Position numbers and translations under genes: made by a program. A DNA stretch of 33,494 bases from a bacterium. GTDB taxonomy: Bacteria > Verrucomicrobiota > Kiritimatiellia > CAIKKV01 > CAITUY01. The notes beneath the pieces are model-generated. The model was not told the DNA's origin, ran no database searches, and worked only from the letters and a program-made list of their open reading frames with translations. Below are positions 6,976-13,457 of the stretch, in pieces (position 1 is the stretch's first letter; each line of letters opens with the position of its first letter). The stretch lies in assembly GCA_037143175.1 (NCBI GenBank), contig JBAWZF010000030.1, positions 1-33,494 of the forward strand, in the 5' to 3' direction.

Positions 6976-7965
6976 GTGAAAAGAAACAAGTCCCAGTTTT
7001 CCCGCCTTCTCGAACTCGACAAGCGCATCCGTCAGGGCCTTTACCCCAACTGCCTCAACTTCTCCGCCGACTGGGAAGTCTCCCAGAAGACCGTCCAGCG
7101 TGACATTGACTTCCTGCGCGATAGCCTGAACGCCCCGATCGACTACGACCGCGAGAAAAAGGGCTTCTACTACACCACCACACAATGGTTCATGCCATCT
7201 ATCAGTGTCAGTGAGGGTGACCTGGTGGCCATACTGGTGGCCGAGAAGGCCCTTGAACAATACCGGGGGACCCCGATTGCCGCCGAACTGGAGCGGGTCT
7301 TCAGCAAGATAACCGACCTACTGCCCGATAAGATCACAGTCCGGCCGGAACTCATCTTCAACAAGTTCAGCTTTACCACCCCGCCGACGCGTGCCATTGA
7401 TATGGAGACCTGGTCGACAGTCGTCCGTGGGCTGGTGAACCAAAAATGGCTGTCTCTGGTCTATCGGAGCCCTGATAAAGGGATTACGCCCGGGCGGATG
7501 ATCGCGCCACTGCATATGGCCAACCTGCAGGGGGAATGGTACCTGTTCGGCAAAATCGAAGGTGAGGACCGCGTCCGCCAGTTCTCCATCGGTCGTATCC
7601 AGTCAGTCAAACTGACCGACCGTTCATTCGATACACCTGCCGATTTCGATCCCAAGACGCTGCTCGCCAACACGTTTGGCCGTTTTGTCCTGAATGACCA
7701 CAACCACAGCGTCCGGCTCCTCTTTAACAAAGAGGTGGCAACCTGGGTCCTGGAAAAGCAATGGGGCCCCAAGCAGGTTATCCGCAAGAGGAAGAACGGC
7801 GACATAGAGCTCTCCTTCTCCGCCGCCGGTGTCTACGAGGTTTTCCGCTGGGTAATGGCCTGGGGCCGCTGGGTCAAAGTTCAGGCCCCCGGCGAACTCA
7901 AGAAAATGGTCGATGATGAGATTACGGCCATGTGCAAGGTCCGGCGGAAGAAGAGGAAAGGATGA
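6976..7965 (+). CDS. WYL-domain transcriptional regulator
   Basis: An N-terminal DeoR/HTH_11-type winged helix is visible (LNFSADWEVSQKTVQRDIDF, residues about 24-45). A WYL ligand-sensing domain follows, with LQGEWYLFGKIEG and the downstream RVRQFSIGRIQSVKLTD. A C-terminal WCX-like extension (VRLLFNKEVATWVLEKQWG and on) completes the PafB/DriD-type architecture. These regulators often sense single-stranded DNA or nucleotides and control defence or DNA-damage genes. GGAGGG lies 9 nt before GTG 6976 but directly abuts ATG 6967 (MSI), so the GTG start is preferred. It is coupled to the RhuM-Fic gene. Confidence 0.85.
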   Translation: MKRNKSQFSRLLELDKRIRQGLYPNCLNFSADWEVSQKTVQRDIDFLRDSLNAPIDYDREKKGFYYTTTQWFMPSISVSEGDLVAILVAEKALEQYRGTPIAAELERVFSKITDLLPDKITVRPELIFNKFSFTTPPTRAIDMETWSTVVRGLVNQKWLSLVYRSPDKGITPGRMIAPLHMANLQGEWYLFGKIEGEDRVRQFSIGRIQSVKLTDRSFDTPADFDPKTLLANTFGRFVLNDHNHSVRLLFNKEVATWVLEKQWGPKQVIRKRKNGDIELSFSAAGVYEVFRWVMAWGRWVKVQAPGELKKMVDDEITAMCKVRRKKRKG

Positions 7966-7970
7966 CTGGG

Positions 7971-8963
7971 ATGAAAAAGCAGGAAAACCAAAACGATATC
8001 GTCATCTATAAGGCCAAAGATGGCAGGACGTCGCTGGAAGTCAATTTGGCGCAAGATACCGTATGGCTGAATCAGACTCAGATAATGGCTCTCTTTCAAC
8101 GTGATCAATCGGTCATTTCCAGGCATATTCGTAACCTGTTCTCTGAAGGCGAGTTAGAACAGGAAAGCAATATGCAAAAAATGCATATTGCTGATTCAGC
8201 CAAACCTGTGATTCTGTACAGTCTTGATGTGATTATCTCTGTTGGATATCGGGTGAAATCGAAACAAGGTACCCAGTTCCGCATCTGGGCGACCCAGGTG
8301 CTCAAAGAACACCTTCTCCGGGGCTACACGGTTAACGAGAAGCGCCTGCTGGCGCAGAATGCCCGGCTTCAGGAATTGCAGAAGACCGTGGAACTCATGG
8401 GACGCCTGCTCGAAAACCATGAGCTCCAGAAGGATCAGGCGACCGGTCTGTTGAAAGTGATCACTGATTATGCCCTTGCATTGAGGCTTCTGGATCAATA
8501 CGACCATCAGCGGTTAACGTTTCAGGGAACGACGACTACCCCGGCATATATTCTGACCTATGAAATGGCTATGGACGGTATTGCCAAGCTTGGCCGGCAG
8601 GATGGAGCCAGGGGCAGTTTGTTCGGTCGGGAAAAGGATGCGTCATTCAGAAGTTCAATGGCCACCATCTATCAGACCTTTGGCGGAAAAGATGTTTATC
8701 CTAGCCTGGAGGAAAAGGCCGCGCACCTGTTGTACTTTGTAGTCAAGAATCATTCATTCGTGGACGGGAACAAACGCATTGGTGCCTTCATGTTCCTGTG
8801 GTTTATGGAGGCCAATGCCATTCTTTACGGGACAGAGGGTCGTAAGCGGATCGGGGATAACGCACTGGTGGCATTGACACTTCTGATTGCGGAAAGTCGG
8901 GCCTCCGATAAGGATACCGTTGTCAAGGTCATCGTCAACCTGATCAACCGCGAGAACCTCTGA
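7971..8963 (+). CDS. RhuM-type N-terminus fused to Fic/Doc domain
   Basis: The protein is 330 aa from ATG 7971, which has AAGGA 8 nt upstream; ATG 7962, overlapping the WYL stop, is an alternative. The N-terminal half has the RhuM-like pattern: LAQDTVWLNQTQIMALFQRDQSVISRHI, then ILYSLDVIISVGYRVKSKQGTQFRIWATQVLKEHL. The C-terminal half has a Fic/Doc active-site loop HSFVDGNKRIGAF (H about residue 261) within a helical domain. Fic enzymes AMPylate, or for Doc phosphorylate, target proteins, and they often act as toxins. The HTH-like RhuM part may provide DNA binding or regulation. No separate antitoxin is evident. Confidence 0.85.
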   Translation: MKKQENQNDIVIYKAKDGRTSLEVNLAQDTVWLNQTQIMALFQRDQSVISRHIRNLFSEGELEQESNMQKMHIADSAKPVILYSLDVIISVGYRVKSKQGTQFRIWATQVLKEHLLRGYTVNEKRLLAQNARLQELQKTVELMGRLLENHELQKDQATGLLKVITDYALALRLLDQYDHQRLTFQGTTTTPAYILTYEMAMDGIAKLGRQDGARGSLFGREKDASFRSSMATIYQTFGGKDVYPSLEEKAAHLLYFVVKNHSFVDGNKRIGAFMFLWFMEANAILYGTEGRKRIGDNALVALTLLIAESRASDKDTVVKVIVNLINRENL

Positions 8964-9005
8964 TTCGCCCCAAGATATCAGTTCAATCATGTACATCCTG
9001 TCTAT

Positions 9006-9037
9006 CTCCGCCTCAGGCGGATGCGCCTGTGGAGCAC
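9006..9037. repeat. Dispersed palindromic repeat copy (CCGCCTCAGGCGG type)
   Basis: CTCCGCCTCAGGCGGATGCG followed by CCTGTGGAGCAC matches the element at 11553-11585 with a few substitutions, and shares its hairpin with 853-867. Intergenic; no gene assigned. Confidence 0.6.
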
Positions 9038-9091
9038 ATGTTGAACCTTTCCTGATCGCAGCCAAACCGCCGCAAAATCCCTGAAATTATT

Positions 9092-10036
9092 ATGAACACT
9101 CAAGACCGATACCGCGGTACCGTGATTGGCCTCGCCGTTTGCGATGCCTTGGGCACCACCCTGGAATTCAAGCCGCCTGGCAGTTTTAAGCCAATAACCG
9201 ATGTTGTCGGAGGCGGCCCATTTGGCCTCAAACCTGGCCAATGGACCGATGATACCTCCATGGCCCTTTGCCTGGCCGAAAGCCTCGTGGAAAAACGAGG
9301 CTTCGACCCGGTCGATCAATTGGAGCGGTATGTGCGCTGGTACCGACAAGGCCACTTCGGTTGCACTGGCAGGTGCTTCGACATCGGAGGCACCACCAGG
9401 TCCGCCCTGGAGACCTTTATAGCCACTCACGCCCCCTATTGCGGGTCCACCAATCCACATGCCGCCGGCAACGGTAGCATCATGCGGTTGGCGCCAGTGC
9501 CCATGTTCTTTGCCAGCAGCGCGGTCGAGGCCATCGAGCGTTCCGGAGACAGTTCCCGCACAACTCACGGTGCCAGTACCTGTGTGGATGCATGCCGGTA
9601 TATGGGCGGACTCATTGCAGGGGCACTCAACGGGGTAGGGAAGAACGATCTTTTGTCCGATCACTGGGCGCCAATACCTGGATACTGGCACGCACACCCG
9701 CTATGTCCGGAAATAGCCGAGATCGCCGCCGGCTTATTCAAACTCCGTAATCCGCCAGAGATCAGAGGCACAGGGCACGTTGTCCGATCCCTGGAAGCCG
9801 CGCTCTGGGCATTCCACAAAGGCAACGACTTCCAGGAGGGTGCCTTACTGGCCGTCAACCTCGGCGACGATGCCGACACGACCGGCGCAGTATATGGCCA
9901 GATCGCCGGCGCCTTTTATGGCTACGATGCCATCCCCAAGTCATGGCGGGACATCGTGGCCATGAAAGATGTGATTTTGGCGTTCGCAGATAAATTACAT
10001 ACACTGTCCTCCAGTGGATCTGTACAAGGAGAATAA
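9092..10036 (+). CDS. ADP-ribosylglycohydrolase family protein (DraG/ARH3-like)
   Basis: This 314-aa protein has family hallmarks: GxxxGDALG-like GLAVCDALGTTLEF (residues 13-26), the metal-binding WTDDTSM at 51-57, and C-terminal GDDADTTGAVYGQIAGAFYG (about 258-277). The acidic residues coordinate the two magnesium ions. Such enzymes remove ADP-ribose from proteins, DNA or RNA. The next gene starts 3 nt downstream, so the two are probably co-transcribed. It lies near Fic and nucleotidyltransferase genes, so it could reverse a local modification, but this is unproven. Confidence 0.9.
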   Translation: MNTQDRYRGTVIGLAVCDALGTTLEFKPPGSFKPITDVVGGGPFGLKPGQWTDDTSMALCLAESLVEKRGFDPVDQLERYVRWYRQGHFGCTGRCFDIGGTTRSALETFIATHAPYCGSTNPHAAGNGSIMRLAPVPMFFASSAVEAIERSGDSSRTTHGASTCVDACRYMGGLIAGALNGVGKNDLLSDHWAPIPGYWHAHPLCPEIAEIAAGLFKLRNPPEIRGTGHVVRSLEAALWAFHKGNDFQEGALLAVNLGDDADTTGAVYGQIAGAFYGYDAIPKSWRDIVAMKDVILAFADKLHTLSSSGSVQGE

Positions 10037-10039
10037 ACG

Positions 10040-10693
10040 ATGAAAATACTCGGAATCTGTGGTAGTCCCAGGGGCACCAAAAGCCAAACCCGTGCCTTAC
10101 TCGAAACACTACTGGCCGAAGCCGCAACCAAAGGGGCCCAGGTCGAATTCGTCGATCTGGGCAAGGCTCGGATCGGCTTCTGCCAGGCTTGTGAAGCCTG
10201 TCATAAGGGGCCTGACTGTGTTCTGAACGATGACTGCCGGGCTATCCTGCGCCAGATGCTGGAGGCGGATGGGATCGTGCTGGCATCTCCGGTCTACCTC
10301 GACCACGTTACCGCCCAAATGAAGGCGCTTCTTGACCGTACCAGCCACTTTGTCCACTGCCTGCGGCTGACCGGTAAATATATGGCCGCGCTGACAACCA
10401 GCGGCGGAGGAGGCGGTGAGGCGACGATGGCGTTCATGAAACGATATGCCGTGACGGTAGGCGCGCAGTTTGTTGGGGGCGTTGATGCCCGAGTGCCGTT
10501 GAGCGAATCCGATGTCGTTGCCGCCGGAAGGCTGGGCAATGAGCTGGTCGCCGCGATTTCGAATAAACAGTCATGGCCGGATCAGGCTCAGGCCATTCAG
10601 TCCCAGCAGATCCGTTTCCGCAACCTCATTGCCTTCCACAAAGATCACTGGCCCTACGAGTACAAGTACTGGCAGGATAAGGGTTGGATGTGA
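10040..10693 (+). CDS. Iron-sulfur flavoprotein / NADPH-dependent FMN reductase family
   Basis: This 217-aa flavodoxin-like protein has the FMN-binding N-terminus (LGICGSPRGTKSQTRALLETLL). A compact cysteine set follows, CQACEACHKGPDC (C48, C51, C54, C60, spacing Cx2Cx2Cx5C), matching the [4Fe-4S] motif of Isf-type flavoproteins. Then comes the flavodoxin loop DGIVLASPVYLDHVTAQMKALLDR. It probably transfers electrons between NAD(P)H or ferredoxin and an unknown acceptor. AAGGAG precedes the start inside the end of the glycohydrolase gene, 3 nt separating stop and start, so the two form one operon. Confidence 0.88.
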   Translation: MKILGICGSPRGTKSQTRALLETLLAEAATKGAQVEFVDLGKARIGFCQACEACHKGPDCVLNDDCRAILRQMLEADGIVLASPVYLDHVTAQMKALLDRTSHFVHCLRLTGKYMAALTTSGGGGGEATMAFMKRYAVTVGAQFVGGVDARVPLSESDVVAAGRLGNELVAAISNKQSWPDQAQAIQSQQIRFRNLIAFHKDHWPYEYKYWQDKGWM

Positions 10694-10809
10694 TGTTATG
10701 AGGTATGGGAAAAGAGGTAATACCTTTATATGAAGGTAATAAAGAGGGTAATGTCTGGCTTTGTATTGGCTAATAGGTATGGGTAATAGCTCATTTATGT
10801 TGACTTATT

Positions 10810-10827
10810 CGCTATTCGCGAATAGCG
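10810..10827. promoter_or_regulatory. Perfect 18-bp palindrome upstream of wHTH gene
   Basis: CGCTATTCGCGAATAGCG is fully self-complementary and ends 7 bp before ATG 10835. A TTGACT -35-like box lies at 10800-10805. It is a strong candidate operator for autorepression by the downstream wHTH protein. Confidence 0.6.
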
Positions 10828-10834
10828 TATCTGC

Positions 10835-11362
10835 ATGATTATCAAGCCACAAGACATCCTTGTTGTACTCAAGTTGCTGGCGACAGAATGGCCGGGGAGT
10901 TTTGCCTTGATGGGAAAGCAGTTAGGGATTAGTGCCTCTGAAGCCCATGCCGCCTTTCATCGGGCCCGCAGCGCTGGGCTTATCCATCCAGCAACCTATC
11001 AACCCAACAGATTCGCTGTGGCGGAGTTTATGATTCATGGGTTGAAGTATGTGCTGCCCGTTCGACCAGGGGGGCGAACCAGGGGGATCCGTACAGGTTT
11101 TGCTGCAGCCCCACTCTCCAGTCATTTCCGGGTCTCAGATGATGATCCAGATATTCCCGTTTGGCCGGACCCGGAAGGCGAGTCAGCTGGTTTGGAAATT
11201 CGCCCCATCTGCCGATCGGTCGCTGTTGCGATCCGGCAGGATCCGGCGCTTTATGAGTGGCTTGTCCTTGCCGATGCCCTGCGGGGGGCAGGACGTGCCC
11301 GAGAGCGGGAATTGGCCGAGAAAATTATACGCGAACGATTGGAGTACTATGCGCCCCGTTGA
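10835..11362 (+). CDS. Winged-HTH protein, probable antitoxin/regulator of a lost nucleotidyltransferase
   Basis: This 175-aa protein starts with a MarR/HTH-like domain: DILVVLKLLATEWPGSFALM, then GKQLGISASEAHAAFHRARSAGLI. A conserved-looking middle follows (FMIHGLKYVLPVRPGGRTRGI, then DIPVWPDPEGESAGLEIRPI). The C-terminus (DPALYEWLVLADALRGAGRARERELAEKII) is charged and helical. From memory this resembles a regulator family usually encoded just before a nucleotidyltransferase. Here the downstream partner is reduced to a short remnant at 11375-11524. The 18-bp palindrome immediately upstream suggests autoregulation. No Shine-Dalgarno sequence is obvious. Confidence 0.65.
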   Translation: MIIKPQDILVVLKLLATEWPGSFALMGKQLGISASEAHAAFHRARSAGLIHPATYQPNRFAVAEFMIHGLKYVLPVRPGGRTRGIRTGFAAAPLSSHFRVSDDDPDIPVWPDPEGESAGLEIRPICRSVAVAIRQDPALYEWLVLADALRGAGRARERELAEKIIRERLEYYAPR

Positions 11363-11374
11363 TATTCAGAGGGC

Positions 11375-11524
11375 GTGAACATTCTGGCCTTGCTTCAGTT
11401 GTCAGCTTTTCGAGATGCACTGCCAGGCCATCTCCCCTCAGATGATGCCAGTCAAGCGCGCCTCCCCCTTCTTGTCCAGCGCTTGGAGCAGATAGCATCG
11501 CTTGCTTCACCAAAATCACACTAA
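11375..11524 (+). pseudogene. Internally deleted remnant of a nucleotidyltransferase-like partner gene
   Basis: A GTG start at 11375, preceded by GAGGG, opens a 49-codon frame in the position where the partner of the wHTH gene would begin. After VNILALLQL it runs into SAFRDALPGHLPSDDASQAR and LPLLVQRLEQIA. I recall that segment as the C-terminal tail of nucleotidyltransferase-type proteins paired with such regulators. This suggests that the catalytic middle was deleted in frame. The assignment relies on remembered family sequence and is tentative. It could instead be a genuine short protein. Confidence 0.4.
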
Positions 11525-11552
11525 GATCACGAGCATTATATTTCCCCCAATT

Positions 11553-11585
11553 CTCCGCCACAGGCGGATGCGCCCGTGGCGCACC
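11553..11585. repeat. Dispersed palindromic repeat copy (CCGCCACAGGCGG type)
   Basis: CTCCGCCACAGGCGGATGCG followed by CCCGTGGCGCACC is the counterpart of 9006-9037. The CCGCC ACA GGCGG hairpin is perfect. Confidence 0.6.
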
Positions 11586-11653
11586 AGGAAGAACCGTTTC
11601 TGAATTTTTCTGCGGTGTATCTCCTCCCCCTCACCGTATTCCTTCAAGAAACC

Positions 11654-11702
11654 GTGGCGTTTATTTTCTCCACATGTACTCGTGTGGAAAAATTAACGCC
11701 AC
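11654..11702. repeat. Long hairpin with ~20-bp arms
   Basis: The left arm (11654-11674, GTGGCGTTTATTTT then CTCCACA) and the right arm (11683-11702, TGTGGAAAAATTAACGCCAC) pair over almost their full length, with one bulge and one mismatch. The loop is TGTACTCG. This is far more stable than neighbouring sequence. It could be a MITE-like or REP-like unit, or a structured RNA end. Confidence 0.7.
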
Positions 11703-11901
11703 ATTTGCATTTTCTTTCCCGGCCTTCGTAGCCTTGGCGAAGTAGGCTCGGTGTCTCGGAGTCTCGAGCGAAGCGGGTGGTAAACATCTTCCCTTCGCGA
11801 TCTTTGCGAGCTTCCATGGCCGCCGGCATGTCGGACGGAGTATCGTAGGCTGCTGTTCAAAAATCCTACTCCGGATTTCTTCGCTTCCCTCAATCAGCCT
11901 G

Positions 11902-11935
11902 CCCTCCGTAGTCCCGCCTGCGGGACGAAGGAGGG
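11902..11935. repeat. Hairpin with internal loop (CCCTCC / GTCCCGC stem)
   Basis: CCCTCC (11902-11907) pairs with GGAGGG (11930-11935), and GTCCCGC (11911-11917) pairs with GCGGGAC (11920-11926), separated by a 3x3 internal loop and capped by CT. It lies 73 bp before the VWA gene start and has the look of a dispersed palindromic element. Confidence 0.6.
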
Positions 11936-12008
11936 TGGTGAAGTCCCTCTTCTCTTCCCGGAATCACACGGACGCTATTTGTCCGTGCCCTTATGCGAAT
12001 ATACCCCC

Positions 12009-12680
12009 ATGAAAACACAAAAAGCGTCTCAAAAAGATTACGTTCACATGGTGGTTATCTTGGACCGTACCGGCTCCATGGATTCGATCCGTGACGACAC
12101 CATCGGTGGATTCAACACATTCCTGAAGAAGCAGCAGGCGGAGCCTGGCAAGGCAACGCTCTCCCTGATCCAATTCGACTCCCAGGATCCCTACGAGGTC
12201 ATTCACAAGTTCATGCCTCTGGCGGATGTCCCGGAATTGACGCGGGAAACATTTGTGCCTCGCGCCAGCACGCCGCTGGATGCCATGGGGCGGGGGATCA
12301 ACGACCTGGAGGCTAGTCTGGCGGCCATGCCGGCCAAGGCGCGGCCCGCTCGTGTGGTCATGGTTATCATCACCGACGGACAGGAGAATTCCAGTCGTGA
12401 ATTCACCAAGGGTCAGGTGGAGAAGATGGTCAAGGTGAAACAGGATAAATCCGACTGGCAGTTTGTCTTCCTGAGCGCCGATCTGGCCGCCATCAATGAT
12501 GCCGTCAAGACTGGTATCAAGATGTGCGCCTCGATGGCCTTCGATAAGGATGCCCACGGAACCTCGGCGGCCTTTTTCAGCGCCTCGGAACGGATTTCAG
12601 ATTACCGTGCCAATCGTGTTCCGGCCGTTTCCTTCAACGAAGAGGACCGCGCCCAGCAGAAAAACGAAAAGAAACGGTGA
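12009..12680 (+). CDS. VWA-domain protein
   Basis: The protein is 223 aa from ATG 12009; a TTG 30 nt upstream is in frame but less likely. The von Willebrand A fold is complete: MIDAS DRTGSM (D19-x-x-G-S, residues 19-24), FVPRASTPLDAMGRG supplying the MIDAS threonine, and VVMVIITDGQEN supplying the aspartate. There is no signal peptide or membrane segment, so it is cytoplasmic. Related stand-alone VWA proteins occur in phage, tellurite-resistance and defence contexts, where they scaffold protein complexes. No kinase or phosphatase partner is adjacent. The next gene starts 15 nt downstream. Confidence 0.85.
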   Translation: MKTQKASQKDYVHMVVILDRTGSMDSIRDDTIGGFNTFLKKQQAEPGKATLSLIQFDSQDPYEVIHKFMPLADVPELTRETFVPRASTPLDAMGRGINDLEASLAAMPAKARPARVVMVIITDGQENSSREFTKGQVEKMVKVKQDKSDWQFVFLSADLAAINDAVKTGIKMCASMAFDKDAHGTSAAFFSASERISDYRANRVPAVSFNEEDRAQQKNEKKR

Positions 12681-12695
12681 GGGAAGGGGATAGCG

Positions 12696-13217
12696 ATGCA
12701 CACGCTTGGTAACATGACAAAATCGTTGAACCGCTCGGCGTTCTATCTCCATGGCTTACAAACACGGTTTGAGTTGCCGATATTTGAAGGTTCTAGCTAC
12801 TCAGACGCTTATCTCGCCTTCCTCCGCACCATCACATTCCTCCGGATGCTCAATGTCTCGGAAGAATCCCTGCGCGACCTTTGGCGTCTTGAAAAAAAAC
12901 TACTGCAACTCCTGCACGTGGATTCAACCGGTTCACCCACATGGTTCCTTGACGCCTGTGCTCAAACCACGGATCTAAGCCACCGGTTACTTCTAACGAA
13001 TCATAATATGGGCGTTAAACTTTCGCCTCGGATGATTCAACTCGGATTGGACTTCGGCCAGGGCTTACCTGAGTTTTTCCCTGGCAAGGACATGGGAGAA
13101 GATGTGCTGCGGGTTCTGGGGGAATATTTGAAGCTCTACACGCGCATCCAATCTGAGGTGAAAATTGAAGTCCCCCTCATGCGCGACGCCACGCGCTGGG
13201 CGGCTAGGGTGAAATAG
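12696..13217 (+). CDS. Protein of unknown function (173 aa)
   Basis: No family is recognised. GGAAGGGGAT lies about 5 nt before the ATG, which supports translation, and the gene follows the VWA gene by 15 nt in a probable operon. The sequence looks helical throughout (FLRTITFLRMLNVSEESLRD, WRLEKKLLQLL, DVLRVLGEYLKLYTRI). There is no catalytic motif and no membrane segment. An N-terminal stretch, KSLNRSAFYLHGLQTRFELP, is echoed by a remnant immediately downstream (13218-13373). Confidence 0.6.
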   Translation: MHTLGNMTKSLNRSAFYLHGLQTRFELPIFEGSSYSDAYLAFLRTITFLRMLNVSEESLRDLWRLEKKLLQLLHVDSTGSPTWFLDACAQTTDLSHRLLLTNHNMGVKLSPRMIQLGLDFGQGLPEFFPGKDMGEDVLRVLGEYLKLYTRIQSEVKIEVPLMRDATRWAARVK

Positions 13218-13373
13218 TGGGACCTTGGTGATAAATTGCCAGTCCCGTTGCCGACTATTGAATTGTTCGAGATGGGTGAGCGTGATGCTTTAAGTGGTAA
13301 ATCGAAATCGTTGGACCAGTCATTGGTAGATTTTCGTGGTGCACAGGCACGGTTTGAGTTACTAACATTGTAG
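13218..13373 (+). pseudogene. Short coding remnant in frame after the 173-aa gene
   Basis: After the TAG at 13215-13217 the same frame stays open for 51 codons and ends in a TAG at 13371-13373. Its last part, KSLDQSLVDFRGAQARFELL, resembles the N-terminus of the preceding protein (KSLNRSAFYLHGLQTRFELP; roughly 10 identities over 20 residues). It therefore looks like a truncated, diverged tandem copy. The only ATG in frame is at about 13273, and there is no obvious ribosome binding site. The remnant marks the left edge of the large plus-strand operon. Confidence 0.4.
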
Positions 13374-13457
13374 GTTACCAACTACTAGGCTTATGAGCAC
13401 CGATCTTGATTTATTGGACAGATTGTATAGATTGAATCATGCGAAATCTTTGTCGGC

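Larger units (their letters stand above)
11525..12008. other. Repeat-rich intergenic region, no gene supported
   Basis: These 484 bp hold a dispersed palindrome copy (11553-11585), a 49-bp hairpin (11654-11702) and a second hairpin (11902-11935), in generally GC-rich, non-coding-looking DNA. Short minus-strand frames here have no ribosome binding site or recognisable content. Confidence 0.55.
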
